64,000 nt of DNA from Plicaturopsis crispa FD-325 SS-3 (taxonomy: Eukaryota; Basidiomycota; Agaricomycetes; Amylocorticiales; Amylocorticiaceae). The stretch lies in assembly GCA_000827205.1 (NCBI GenBank), contig KN832563.1, positions 406,268 through 470,267 of the forward strand. Direction: 5' to 3'. The position numbers and the translations under genes are program-made. The notes under the pieces are model-generated. The model made no database searches. It was not told the origin of the DNA and saw nothing but the letters and a program-made list of their open reading frames with translations. The stretch's first letter is position 1, and each line of letters starts with the position of its first letter. This document shows, one piece after another, positions 24,677-35,292 of this stretch.

Positions 24677-24987
24677 ATGGCGTCCACAGCATACCAGCCG
24701 TTGGCGCGCGACGAAGTAGACGAGAAAGCTGAGCTCATCGACAACGAGTCGGGCGATGCACGTCGATGGACAGTGTGGGCCGTTGTGATAATGCTCCTTG
24801 TCATCGTCAACGCGCTTCTCGTCTGTTTCAACCTCCTGGCCGCGCGGTACCTCCTGGATCACGTCGCTCTGCTACACGAGATACTGTATAGATTCGACCT
24901 TAGGTTCGTCGATATTTTCTGTGACCTGGGTCACACTAAGTTCGGAGGTTCATTCGGCACTTTGGGCTGTGACTTAAGTTCATTTTG
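24677..24987 (+). pseudogene. Possible UstYa-type N-terminal fragment running into an inverted-repeat element
   Basis: The ORF opens MASTAYQPLARDEVDEKAEL, then an acidic stretch and one strong membrane helix (WAVVIMLLVIVNALLVCFNL) followed by ARYLLDHVALLHEILY. The layout (short cytosolic head with YxPL, one TM helix, LLHEILY) resembles the first exon of UstYa/DUF3328 proteins. After LY the frame enters the left inverted repeat of the element at 24880-25160 and then stops. I found no HxxHC-bearing continuation downstream. Two real UstYa genes lie 9-13 kb to the right, which makes the resemblance more interesting, but the call is inference from a short segment. Confidence 0.35.
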
Positions 24988-25160
24988 ACCCTAATCTCGC
25001 CCAAAATGGCAATTTAATTCAATATATATTAAATATTTAATACATTTAGTCACAAATCCAGTTCACGGGCCAAATTTCGGTGGGACAGTCACGCGAAATA
25101 GGTTCAGTTCGGGACCCAGCGTGACGGGTGACGAACTTGAGGTCGAATCTATACAGTATC
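24880..25160. mobile_element. Short element with terminal inverted repeats (MITE-like)
   Basis: The left end (GATACTGTATAGATTCGACC, then T, T/C and a near-identical AGGTTCGTC) recurs in reverse complement at 25130-25160, giving arms of about 31 bp with two mismatches around an AT-rich 220-bp core without ORF. The outermost 9 bp, ATACTGTAT on the left and ATACAGTAT on the right, could instead be a target duplication with one mismatch. Size and structure fit a non-autonomous DNA element. Confidence 0.6.
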
Positions 25161-26210
25161 CTCCCTTCCGCAGCCAGACCCGTACATTGGATTGAATAAA
25201 TAAACAAGGTCAGCCTAAATACGCCTCGTTTTGACATGGTATTAATCATCTGTTCTTTCTTGCTTTCACCTTGACTTCAGGATGTCCATAAAGTCACTTG
25301 ACACTGAAAGCTGGGGGAGGAGGGGGCGACATGTGAGTGATTTTTCGAGCGCCCAAGCACGTCCTTAACAGTGACTAGAAGATGCAAGGGGACATTTGGC
25401 GAGAGGCGACACTATCGATAATGGGGGTCTCGTCGAGGGCTAGGCTTATGATTGAGAGCGTGTGTCCGAGACGCCTGCGATTCATCTCGTCAAATCTAGC
25501 GTATACACCAGGCTCGATATCTACGAGCAATCTACGTCAAAGGCGAATCTTTCCGACAGGCTCACGCGCGTACATAGGGTAAGTGCCCAGCTACCAAAAG
25601 TTGGATATGCATCATCCGATTCAACAAGATACTTCCGTGAGCCTGTTCGCACTCCCGAAATTCTTCAAGCGTAGAAAGGAATCACTTGCCATTCCGCAGC
25701 GGGTTCTACTAGTACGGCACCTAGGTGATAAACTGGAGTATGTAGTCTTCCATTCCTTGACCTTATCTTGGCGTCTAATCTAAGTTGTAGACGTCTCCGC
25801 TCTCGGCGCGTCTCTATTCTCAGCACTGGGCCTGCTGCACCCGTGCTTCTCCGTTCTCAGCGCTAGTATTAACTTTAGCCCATCACCGCCAAAATGCCCA
25901 TCACCTTCATTCCAACCTGCTTCCACTCACACTGAGGCCTTAGGTTCGTCCATTACAGTGTTCCTTAATGTTCCAACACGCCCTCACAATATTCAGGCTC
26001 CCTTTTCTCAAGGGTTCTTCATTGGTACAAGTTCTCTCGATCACTGTGGTGCCTATGTTACTGTAAGCATGTTCTGATCTCCCCACCGTCTACCTCATGC
26101 AGATCATACTGAAGATAGATATATAGTCTTCCTACGAGACTGCCCCTGTACTTCTCTAGGGCACGCGCGGATTTCGTCCCTTACCACTCATCTCATCGCC
26201 CCCCGCACTG
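25161..26210. other. Gene-free accessory DNA
   Basis: About 1 kb. Short ORFs only. No motif recognised; could contain a decayed downstream part of the 24.67-kb gene, but no HxxHC motif is visible in any frame. Confidence 0.4.
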
Positions 26211-27203
26211 ATGTCTACACCAACAATCGCCGAGGGCTTCGTCGACTTCACCGTCGCAGCCGCCAACAAACCGTGTAAAACCTGGTACAAAGTATTCGGC
26301 GACCTAAAGGCTCTGCAGCCAAGCCGCCGCCCCCTTGTCGCCTTGCATGGTGGGCCCGGCGTCTCGTCCGGTTACCTCGAGGTTCTTTCAGATCTCACCA
26401 CCTCCCTCGCCATCCCGCTCGTCGTATACGACCAGATCGGCACCGGAAATTCGACGCATCTGCCCGAGAAAATGGGCGATACGGTGTTTTGGACGGAGCA
26501 GCTCTTTCTTGACGAGCTCGACAACCTCCTCGCGCACCTTGACATCCAGGGTGATTACGACATCCTTGGGCACTCATGGGGAGGAATGCTGGGAGCGCGA
26601 CACGCAGTTGCGCAGCCCAAAGGGCTGGGACGCCTCGTTCTGTCAGACGCCCCTGCGAGTATGGTGCTGTGGGTTGAGGCGCAGAACCGGCTACGAGCAC
26701 AGCTCCCACAGGATGTGCAGGATGTGCTGACGAAGAACGAGGAGGCTGGAACGACAGATAGCGAGGAGTATAAGGCTGCCGTGGGCGTGTTCTATTCGCG
26801 CTACTTGTGCACCCTGAACCCAATGCCAGCGTCCGTCTTAGAGGGCTTTGCGTGGATAGAGAAGGATCCTACGGTTTACCTTACGATGTGCGTGTGTTTG
26901 TTCTCCCGATCCACCGTTGTCCGTTTACTGAACAGATACGAATATAGGAATGGTCCTTCCGAGTTCTACATTACTGGTCCTCTCAAGGACTGGTCCATTG
27001 TAGACGAAGTGCACAAGATATCCGTCCCGACGCTACTCCTCAACGGGCGCTACGACGAGGCGCAGGATAGTGTCGTCGTCCCCTTCTTCCGCTCGATTCC
27101 CAAAGTCAAATGGTTCACATTTGCCGAGTCATCGCACATGCCCATGTTCGAGGAGCGTGAGCGGTACATGGAGATCGTTGGCACTTTCCTGACGGACGCA
27201 TGA
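26211..27203 (+). CDS. Proline iminopeptidase-like alpha/beta hydrolase, copy 1
   Basis: Two exons, 26211-26887 and 26948-27203; 310 aa. Peptidase family S33 features: oxyanion motif HGGPG at residues 46-50, YDQIGTGNS, nucleophile elbow GHSWGG with Ser at about 122, catalytic Asp in the LLLNGRYDEAQD block and His in ESSHMPMFE. The family removes N-terminal proline or other residues from peptides, or hydrolyses amino-acid amides. The 60-nt intron is in frame, so the unspliced DNA reads through; splicing is supported by copy 2, whose 59-nt intron sits at the same place. Tandem paralogue of the gene at 27922. Confidence 0.88.
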   Translation: MSTPTIAEGFVDFTVAAANKPCKTWYKVFGDLKALQPSRRPLVALHGGPGVSSGYLEVLSDLTTSLAIPLVVYDQIGTGNSTHLPEKMGDTVFWTEQLFLDELDNLLAHLDIQGDYDILGHSWGGMLGARHAVAQPKGLGRLVLSDAPASMVLWVEAQNRLRAQLPQDVQDVLTKNEEAGTTDSEEYKAAVGVFYSRYLCTLNPMPASVLEGFAWIEKDPTVYLTMCVCLFSRSTVVRLLNRYEYRNGPSEFYITGPLKDWSIVDEVHKISVPTLLLNGRYDEAQDSVVVPFFRSIPKVKWFTFAESSHMPMFEERERYMEIVGTFLTDA

Positions 27204-27921
27204 TGTGCAGGGCTGCTCGCCGAATCGCTAACAATGGTCAATTTGTCAATGTGCCAGTCCTCGAAAATCGTTTACTTACTGCTTCAGCCACTGTAGTGAT
27301 ATGTGCTTCTCCAGCATTGAATATCACGGGGAAATGACGAGTACTAGGATGCAATTGAACTCGACGACACCGGGTGCAATACCAGTGTACCACACAAGAC
27401 GCTACCGTATTCGAAGCGCCGGATGCATAGTTAACGATGCCGGGTGCAATACACAGGAAAACGCCCATTTGTGTACCACATACACATCTGCTACACATTG
27501 ACCTGCATTGACATACCGGCGTCTCTGATAGCAGGGACCGCATCCCAACCCCTTCCTTCAATCCTTCAATCCTTCAATCCTTCAACCCTTCAAGAAAACA
27601 TGTAAGTGGATGCACGCTACGGCTGGACTAACGCTGCTGTCGGACTTGGTCGAATGGCACTGCAGACTGCGAGCATCACGTTACTGCTCAAAAGCTAACG
27701 TTCGAGCAACGCTCCTCCTGCGCTAGGCCTCACCTGCATGCCGCAGAGAGTATTTTTACTTTCCTGTGGAGAGGAATCAGTCCTTGAGAGGTATGTCTAA
27801 TGATTTGTGCACCTCTTTCAGAATGTGCTAAAGATAGATATAGCATCTTGTCTTGCTATAAGAACGCTCTAGCAGATTCGTTGACCTCCTTCAGTTACCA
27901 TTTATTTCTCGCCACATACCA
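27204..27921. other. Spacer between the tandem hydrolase genes
   Basis: About 720 bp with no supported gene; holds the 8-bp microsatellite at 27555-27594 and the promoter of copy 2. Confidence 0.5.
27555..27594 (+). repeat. 8-bp tandem repeat, five units
   Basis: Three exact CCTTCAAT units followed by CCTTCAAC and CCTTCAAG. Short microsatellite in the spacer upstream of hydrolase copy 2. Confidence 0.85.
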
Positions 27922-28913
27922 ATGTCTACTCCAACGATCACCGAGGGCCTCATCGACTTCGCCGTCGAAGCCGCCAACAAGCCGTGTAAAACATGGTACA
28001 AGGTCTTTGGCGACCTAAAGACTCTGCAGCCAGGCCGCCGCCCGCTCGTAGCATTGCATGGCGGGCCTGGCTCTTCGTCCGCCTACCTCGAGGTTCTTGC
28101 AGACCTCACCACCTCCCTCACCATCCCGCTCGTCGTATACGACCAGATCGGCACCGGGAAGTCCACACATCTCCCCGAAAAGATGGGTGACACGGCGTTT
28201 TGGACGGACAAACTCTTCCTTGACGAGCTCGACAACCTCCTCGCGCACCTCGCCATTCAGGACGCGTACGACATCCTCGGGCACTCGTGGGGAGGATTGC
28301 TGGGGGCGCGACACGCTGTTGCGCAGCCTAAAGGGCTGGGGCGCCTGGTCCTGTCGAATGCACCTGCGAGTATGCCGCTGTGGGTCGAGGCGCAGAACCG
28401 CCTCCGAGCGAAGCTTCCGCAGGGCGTGCAGGACGTGCTGAAGAAGCACGAGGAGGCTGGAACGACAGATAGCGAGGAGTACAAGGGCGCAGTTGGCATA
28501 TACTATCTACGCCACTTGTGCCTTGTGCATCCCATACCGGCGGCCGCTTTGGAAGGCTTTGCTTGGATGGAGAAGGATCCTACCGTCTACCTCACGATGT
28601 GCGTGCATTAGCTCTCATCTCCGTTTTCAATATTACTGACCACTAATTTGGATGTAGGAACGGTCCTTCCGAGTTCTACATAACTGGTTCTCTCAAGGAC
28701 TGGTCGATCGTAGACGAAGCGCACAAGATATCCGTCCCAACGCTGCTCCTCAACGGGCGTCATGACGAGGCACAGGACAGCGTCGTTGCCCCATTCTTCC
28801 ACACGATTCCCAAGGTCAAATGGTTCACATTTGCTGAGTCGTCGCACATGCCCATGTTCGAGGAGCGCGAGCGGTACATGGAGATCGTTGGAAACTTCCT
28901 GACGGACGCATAA
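27922..28913 (+). CDS. Proline iminopeptidase-like alpha/beta hydrolase, copy 2
   Basis: Two exons, 27922-28598 and 28658-28913; 310 aa, same exon lengths (677 and 256 nt) as copy 1. HGGPG, GHSWGG and ESSHMPMFE are all intact. Differences from copy 1 are scattered conservative changes over the whole length (for example AIQDAYDILG versus DIQGDYDILG), so both appear functional and diverged after a fairly old tandem duplication. Neighbourhood with UstYa-family genes raises the possibility of a role in peptide processing, which is inference. Confidence 0.88.
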
Positions 28914-29449
28914 GGTACAGTTCTACCACATGTCGCATATGCCTGCTATTGACTCCCCTTTTCCGATGAAGCTAGATGATCGTTTTGCCGCAACAAATCA
29001 CCGCATGTATAGTACACTGTTACCGCTGAATTATATCTCTCGATACTATTGCGACTTCACGACAATTTAGAGACCTTGAACATATTCGATGCGTCTTGCA
29101 CGCTGCTCGCACATGACACTGAGTGAACCGAAATAAAAAATTGCGCCTCTGAGGGCCTGACCCACTTTAATACCCTCTGAAGGGTTTCGCCCTCATCTCG
29201 CCGTACGCGTCGTTCCCGTCGGATGGGGCGGCGGGAGGGCGGCGGTGTGCATCGCTGGAACTCTGATAGAGTTTTAACCGCGCTGCCGTGGCGCGTGGCC
29301 AACACGTGGCATTGAACGGAGTTCATCCTGCGGACGAAGACAGAACTTGAAGCGAACAGCGACTTTCTCCTTTCCGTCATCTATAGCCCTGGACCGTTGC
29401 TCTGTTATGTGCACTTACGCTAACTGACTGTACCTTCTAATGCTTGAAA
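28914..29449. other. Intergenic region upstream of the J-protein
   Basis: About 540 bp; GC-rich around 29200-29300. No ORF supported. Confidence 0.5.
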
Positions 29450-30247
29450 ATGCCGGTCGACTTGTACGCAATCCTCTGCATCGAGGTCTCCGCGACTCAA
29501 GACGAAGGTCAGCAAGTCGACTCTGCTCAGTGCAATGCCCTAGATACTGCTCTAACTCGCGATGGACACGCATATACAGTGCGGAAAGCGTACAAGCAGC
29601 GTGTGCTCGAGACACACCCCGACAAGCTCGCTCCTGGATCGAGTGACGAGGACAAACTACGCGCAGAAGCCCAATTTCGTGATGTGAGAGGTCTGCATCA
29701 CCTGCTAGCGCTCTCACGCAAGCTAATTATACCTCCACAGGTCCATGATGCATTCAAAACGCTCGGAGATGCACAGCTCCGACAGGTATGCGTGAACGAG
29801 CATACCAGACGCCATCGAGCGCTGACGAGGACGCACAGGCATACGACGCGCGCCGCAGATTACCCAACTTGAGCACACGCCCCAGCGACTACTACGCAGC
29901 CAGGCTAGCAGAGCTACGCGCGCAACAGGCAGAGGCGCGCGCGGAGTGGGTTCGCCAGACGGAGGCGCGGCACCAGGAGCGCCTCGCTGCGCTGCGCGAA
30001 CGCGCTGCCGCGGAGATACGCATGCACGAGCGGATGCGTGCGCGGGTGCAGGAGGCGGGGGTCCAGTCTGCGGAGATAGAGAGTATGCTGAATGAGCTTG
30101 CGGAGCTGATCCCGGGGTGGGAGGAGCGGAAGAGGGCAGCAGCGGAACGGGTGCGTGTTTTTTTATCATTCGTATACATCGGCTCACTGGGATGCGGTCT
30201 TGCAGCGGAAGACAAATCCACAGTCGAGTGGGGATGGCCGTCGGTAG
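29450..30247 (+). CDS. J-domain (DnaJ-like) protein, 186 aa
   Basis: Five exons: 29450-29507, 29580-29683, 29741-29785, 29839-30150, 30206-30247. Residues 1-70 form a J domain with RKAYKQRVLETHPDKL; the HPD motif at residues 32-34 is intact, so it should stimulate an Hsp70. The rest is a long charged helix (RARVQEAGVQSAEIESML) ending in a short basic tail; no zinc finger or C-terminal peptide-binding domain. Its first three exons are 58, 104 and 45 nt, the same lengths as in the J-protein gene at 49959. Confidence 0.85.
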
Positions 30248-30365
30248 CGTACAATACGCTTGTTCATATGTGTTATTATATCTGTATATTATCTTCACGG
30301 TGTTTCACTCTCAGATCGTTCAGCCCGTGTCGAATCGGTGGGCCAATTCTAGAGGTGCGCATGGA

Positions 30366-30962
30366 TTATCTGGCTTCCAGAGTCGCTAACCTACTCTTCG
30401 CTATACGACCGACGTCCACCACAGCCCTCTTCAGTTCAGCTACCCACTCCGCGCTCTCCACAACAATTGGCTCAAAGCTCTCGACTGCAGGTGTACCCTC
30501 ATCGAGCGAATGCGCTATCCCCAGGACATCCTCGATCTCCACCGCTATCTCCGCACGGCTCCTCCCGTTGACAAACGTGATGTAACGAAGCCCAGGATAT
30601 CTGCGCTCGTAGCACGCATTGAGATGGGCGAGGCGGGCAAGCACCTCAGGGGGCGTCGCGCGCGCCGTATTCGTCGAACCCTGCTCCTTCGCGCTCAAGC
30701 TGGAGAGATTTTTGCTTTCGCCGATGCGCGGGTGTCCGGCGATGAATTCCGCCTGGAGCGTATGCTCCCAACTCTGGACGATTTGTATTGCGATGTCGAT
30801 GACATGGGAGTAACTGGTAGGTGTCTCGTTTTTCAAAGCATCCGCGAGCTGGGGAGTCAATTTATTTTGGAGCACAGGAGAGGGCTCGAGGAGTGTGGAC
30901 AGAGCGCTTTCAAGTGATGCACTATCGCGAAGGGCTTCATTGATCGGTGAAAGCGCTGACAT
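30366..30962 (-). CDS. OHCU decarboxylase (urate degradation)
   Basis: Single exon, 198 aa. The protein has the 2-oxo-4-hydroxy-4-carboxy-5-ureidoimidazoline decarboxylase layout: SYSHVIDIAIQIVQSWEH, FIAGHPRIGESKNLSSLS with the catalytic-region GHPRIG, STNTARATPPEVLARLAHLN, YERRYPGLRYITFVNGRSR. The enzyme makes S-allantoin after uricase and HIU hydrolase. No uricase gene is adjacent. Convergent with the J-protein gene, 118 bp apart. Confidence 0.92.
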   Translation of the reverse strand: MSALSPINEALRDSASLESALSTLLEPSPVLQNKLTPQLADALKNETPTSYSHVIDIAIQIVQSWEHTLQAEFIAGHPRIGESKNLSSLSAKEQGSTNTARATPPEVLARLAHLNACYERRYPGLRYITFVNGRSRAEIAVEIEDVLGIAHSLDEGTPAVESFEPIVVESAEWVAELKRAVVDVGRIAKSRLATLEAR

Positions 30963-31158
30963 CGTTCAGTACAGCGTTGCGCAAGGCTGCCGTATCGATT
31001 TTAGATGGGGTGCAGTTGGGGTGCAGTACGGAGTGTCGGCCCGAAACATCCGAAATTGATCCTTGGTATCGGGGCATACAGGGGCTATTTTATTCGTCCA
31101 GTTCACAACGCATCGACCTTTATCAGCCTTTCTCCTACCACCATCAACGCTCTCGGAC

Positions 31159-32767
31159 ATGGCGACTACCCAACCTCTTGAGTTCCGCTGGGGAATCATC
31201 TCTACAGGAAATATCGCCGAGTGTTTCGTAAAAGTGAGTCCAACCTTCGCTCTGCATGATCCAGATGTTGACGAAACCCAGGACCTTTTGGTCGACCCCA
31301 AAACGCAGGGATCATTCATACATTCTTCTTAAACTTCCTAACCAACTTTTGTTGTTTACAGTCGCGATGTCCACGATGTTGTACACAAAGTTGCTGCTGT
31401 GGGATCGCGCACAGCGCAGAAGGCACAGGAATTCATCGACAAGCTTGCTGGCGGAGATAAGTCTATCAAAGCGTATGGGAGCTACGATGAAGTGTTCGCA
31501 GACAAGGTCGGTCATCCACCTTAGTCGCAGTCTTGATTATTTACTTACCGCGGCGCATAGGACGTTGATGCTGTCTACATTGGTCGGTTTCCAGCGTTGA
31601 AGCCGTCATTCTCGATCTCACTGTGACACACGGATATTAGGCACACCCCATACGTACCACTATCTCAACTCCTTGGCAGCCATAAAAGCGAAAAAGCACG
31701 TCCTCTGCGAGAAGTTCGTTCATTTCTTCACTGCTGCTTTCTATCATTGCCTCATGTGCGGCATGGAATAGACCGGTGACTTCCAACGCAGCGGAGCTTC
31801 GTGCGCTCTTGGCTGCTGCAAAAGAAAATGGCGTCTTCTTCATGGAGGCTATGTGGACTCGGTTTCATCCGCTTACCCGAGAGGTCAAGAAGGTTGCAGA
31901 GAGCGGCGCCCTTGGGCTTCCTGTCGTTGTTCATGCAGATCTTTCCATTGACTTCGATCTACCTAGTACGTCCCGTGCTTGCCACCCTTTTCCCGTATTG
32001 ATTTTTTGTCAGACATTCCCAAAACGCATCGTATGCTCGATCCGGCACTAGGAGGCGGGGCTTTGCTAGACCTGTACGTTCGAAACTGCAATTGTTCAGG
32101 TCCTACACACTAATGCCTCATGCAGCGGACCGTACCCACTGATCTGGGTACGCAACTCATCAACAAACTCTTCCTTTTCGTGTTTGACATGATTTGTACA
32201 GGCGATCTTGGCCCTCTACGAGCATCCTGCCAATAAGGCATCGCAGCCTTCCAATATCACCGGCACCATGCTCAAAACGTCCCTCACAGGCGTCGACAGC
32301 AACACGTCCTTCACGCTCACCTTCTCGCCCTCTGCCGAGTCTACACTCGCGGCGCAGGCGGTCCTGAGCTGCAGCATGAACGCCGCGACGATCGATCCCG
32401 GCGCGACAATCCGCTACGAACGCGGTGTGATCATCATCCCCGCACCAATATACTGCCCGAAGACGTTCACCGTGCAGTACTTTGCACCGGGGAAGTCGGG
32501 TGTGGTCGAGCGCGAGGAGAAGCGGTCGTTCGAGTACGTGGGCGGCGGGTGGCACTTCCAGGCGGACGAGGTGGCGCGGTCTGTCAGGGACGGGAAGCTC
32601 GAGAGCGCGCTGTGGGGGCATGATAAGAGCTTGTTGGAAATGGATATATTCGACGCGGTTCGTCTTTTCACTAGCGCTCTTCGGCACTAGGACTTGCACT
32701 CATTTTTCCCCAGGTCCGCAAGCAGGGCGGATACCAGTTCCCCGCGGGCGTCGAGCATGTCGTCTGA
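31159..32767 (+). CDS. Gfo/Idh/MocA-family NAD(P)-dependent oxidoreductase
   Basis: Ten exons: 31159-31233, 31282-31304, 31362-31506, 31561-31582, 31641-31713, 31772-31965, 32013-32073, 32126-32147, 32202-32657, 32714-32767; 374 aa. Rossmann start FRWGIISTGNIAECF, then VAAVGSRTAQKA, GTPHTYHYLN, KHVLCEKPVTSN (catalytic-region EKP), MEAMWTRFHPL, and LGGGALLDLGPYPLI. The order fits the dihydrodiol dehydrogenase / xylose dehydrogenase branch. Intron 2 (31305-31361) begins GC rather than GT: the junction is fixed by the family block DPKTRDV, which only forms with the GC donor. Confidence 0.9.
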
Positions 32768-33134
32768 TGCAGATAATGCTGTCGCGCTATCACGCTGGGT
32801 GTACTCATACGCCTCGATACTGAGCGACTTTTCGGTTGTTGGTTGATGTAGCACTCGTGCATCTGGATATGCATCTTGCTATTGTAACGTGTAATTGTTA
32901 TATGCCATCTTACTTATCATCCAACATTCAATATCAGACACTGTATTTGGCGGTAGCTTGCAGCCATAGACCAGACGATCGCACGTCCATCATGGTGATA
33001 CAAAGTAGTATTCGGTGTTGCATTTTCAACGAATCAGAGTCAAAAGGCATTGAAACCTAGAACCCACCTGTGAGTACATTCATGAGCATGAAAATAATGA
33101 CGATGACTTGAACGCACTGACGGCTGTCACTATA
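32768..33134. other. Convergent 3' intergenic region
   Basis: 367 bp between the oxidoreductase and the minus-strand UstYa-like gene; no feature seen. Confidence 0.5.
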
Positions 33135-33810
33135 TCAGAGCCCATCGGCAGGCAAGGGCTTTCCAAGCCATTTTACCCGGTTATCTTCGATGAAATCCTT
33201 CAACTGAGTCTCGTCTCTGCACTCGTGCTCGACATCCAAACCAGAAGCGGCCGGTGATATCGACCCGTTGGCAAGTGTGATCTCTATTGACGGCTCGAGG
33301 GTGATGTCCGCGTTGCAGAGCACCGCCTGGCGTAGAGTGCTGAGACAGTGATATACGTGCTCGTCAACCCATGCGGCGGACTTGTTCGTGCACGACCCTG
33401 CATCGAGGATGTGGCGAAGGGTTTCCAGGCAGTCGAGCTGGTCGTACAGGGCGACGAGGAACATGGGACCTTCAGAACCGAGACGGACGTGTCCGTACCC
33501 TGGTGCATGTGGGGCGAGCGCTGACCATTGCTCCTCAAGGTGCGAGCTATCGAAGTGATTTCTCTGGATAGCGTTGACTTTGGTGTCAAGTAGAAGTGGG
33601 AGCTCGAGGAAATGTTCACCCCCGATGTACGCTATGAAAGGGTCAGAAAACGTGGGGTAAAATCGTATAGGTAGACGCACAGTAACCTTGTATAGACAGC
33701 TGGTTCAACCTAGCAAGGGACCGTCGTCCTTCAAATCCGCTGATCACGTTGAGAACGACAAGAATCAGCCCAGAAATCATGGACAACGAGGCGATCCACA
33801 TGTCGCGCAT
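33135..33810 (-). CDS. UstYa-family (DUF3328) protein with altered first histidine motif
   Basis: Two exons, 33810-33687 and 33631-33135 (55-nt intron); 206 aa. One N-terminal membrane helix (SMISGLILVVLNVISG), then the family block YIGGEHFLELP, and the second metal motif HVYHC at residues 133-137 followed by LRQAVLCNADITLEP. The first motif, usually HxxHC, is here DQLDC at residues 105-109 in ALYDQLDCLETLRHI. UstYa proteins are presumed copper oxidases that cyclise, hydroxylate or chlorinate fungal peptides. With two His replaced, this copy may have lost or changed activity. An upstream 5' exon cannot be excluded, since TTGCAG precedes the ATG. Confidence 0.8.
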
Positions 33811-34384
33811 TCTGCAATATACTGATGAGGTCAGGGTGTGCTATGCAGTAAAGAGTTGGAAGTATCACTGACCTGCTGCCAATGACTACTGTATCAAGTA
33901 GGTATACGCAGTCACTGAAGCGACCCGCCCCATGCAGTTGGATCTTCTCTAGGACATGGTTCCGTTCCAGGAGGCTTTGGCATATAGACGATCACCAGAG
34001 ACGGTGCAATACATACATAGGATGTGCATTTTGAGTAGCGCCGCTGCTCACTGCAGCGAAGTCCGTGCTTCTTGCAGAGTTGCCTTATCCAGAACTTACG
34101 TAATCTCCGCACTCGACTCGGGTTTTGAAGCTTCGGAGAATCGTCGCTCTCGACTTTGTTTGCCACTGGAACGTGTCAAGATTCAATCAACTTATATCGG
34201 TATCGGTGCAGTATTAACAGATGTGACTTGAATTGACTCGGAAGTGCAAGTGCTACAAGAAGGAAATGGTGGCGTAATCACGATGGTGCGTGCATCCTGC
34301 ATATATGAGGACGATCTGAATGACTGTGTGTCAGATGCATACTAACAACAATCAACTCTCAGAAAGACGTGCCGCACCAGTGGG
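33811..34384. other. Spacer between UstYa-like gene and the first small-peptide gene
   Basis: About 570 bp, no supported coding model. Contains the presumed promoter of the 33.8-kb gene. Confidence 0.45.
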
Positions 34385-34661
34385 TTATGCATAGAAAATT
34401 GAAGGAACAGATGACCCCACTGGGCAATCAGTGTCGGGGTCCCTCGTAGGCAGGCCACCTGCAAACTCGATAAATCCTTGTGTCGGTCGCTCCGGACAGG
34501 CACCTGACAGCGGGAGTAAGCATCTCATATCCTATCATATCATCGATATAGGCTGACGACGTACGGTTTTCAATTCCGATGACTAGGCATTGGCTGATCG
34601 GAAAGGTCGACGCAAGCACCAAAAGCGCAAAACATGCATACCGAATTGTGTATTGCAGCAT
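34385..34661 (-). CDS. Small secreted peptide, copy 1 (71 aa)
   Basis: Exons 34661-34565 and 34503-34385 (61-nt intron). Signal peptide MLQYTIRYACFALLVLAS with likely cleavage near SQC. The mature part contains ACPE, GFIEFAGGL, TRD and ends SIFYA; two Cys remain after the signal. Without splicing the frame ends at 34428 with an unrelated tail; splicing is preferred because it restores a C-terminus shared with copies 2 and 3. Family not recognised. Confidence 0.65.
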
Positions 34662-35292
34662 AGTCGAGTGGCGCTAAGATCTTAGAAGTTGTTATGGGGA
34701 CGTGATGAGGTATGTTCTATAGCGTATGTGCGTCAATATACTCAGCGCGGCCGTGTTTTATAGTAGAATCACTCACCCGCTTACAGCCATTGTGTGCGGA
34801 AAACGGACTGAGATTCCATACTCCACTTCGTCTCTTTCCATGCAACGCCGTGAAGCGCTCGAAAGTCTCCTGCGTATGACTCGATCCAGGAGACGAATTT
34901 CGTCTTGAGGACCAACCAGCGCCGGGAGAGGATCACGTCAATATGGGACCGTGATAAGACGAACTCTTCCTTTCTATTTGTGGCGCGTATGCAGTATCTC
35001 ACCATGTGGATATGATCTCCCGTGTGTCAGGCGCTCTCTGAGTCTCTTTTTCATGCCGGGTATATCGCCGGTGTGGCCCTCGAACATGTAAGAACTCGTC
35101 CAGATTTGCTCAACTTTTACTGGGACAGGTGCTACTTCAGGGACTTGATTGGATGCAAGTGTTGCAGCTACATGAAGGACATTGTGGTGCACCGGTGAGC
35201 CCCATTTCCTCCAGTATATGAGCACGACCTAAATATTTGTCAAGAACATGCTGAAAACGTTAACCCGACTGCAATCATGCCGCACCAGTAGT

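Noticed and set aside
25046-25249. Minus-strand ORF containing ILYRFDLKFV
   Set aside because: It is the reverse-complement reading of the inverted-repeat arm also seen at 24880, not an independent gene.
26888-26947. Hydrolase copy 1 read as an uninterrupted 330-aa ORF
   Set aside because: The 60-nt segment is an in-frame GT..AG intron; copy 2 has a 59-nt intron with a different sequence at the same codon, so the inserted residues are not real.
34428-34661. Unspliced 77-aa version of peptide copy 1
   Set aside because: Its second half (intron plus shifted frame) has no counterpart in copies 2 and 3, whereas the spliced form shares their C-terminus.
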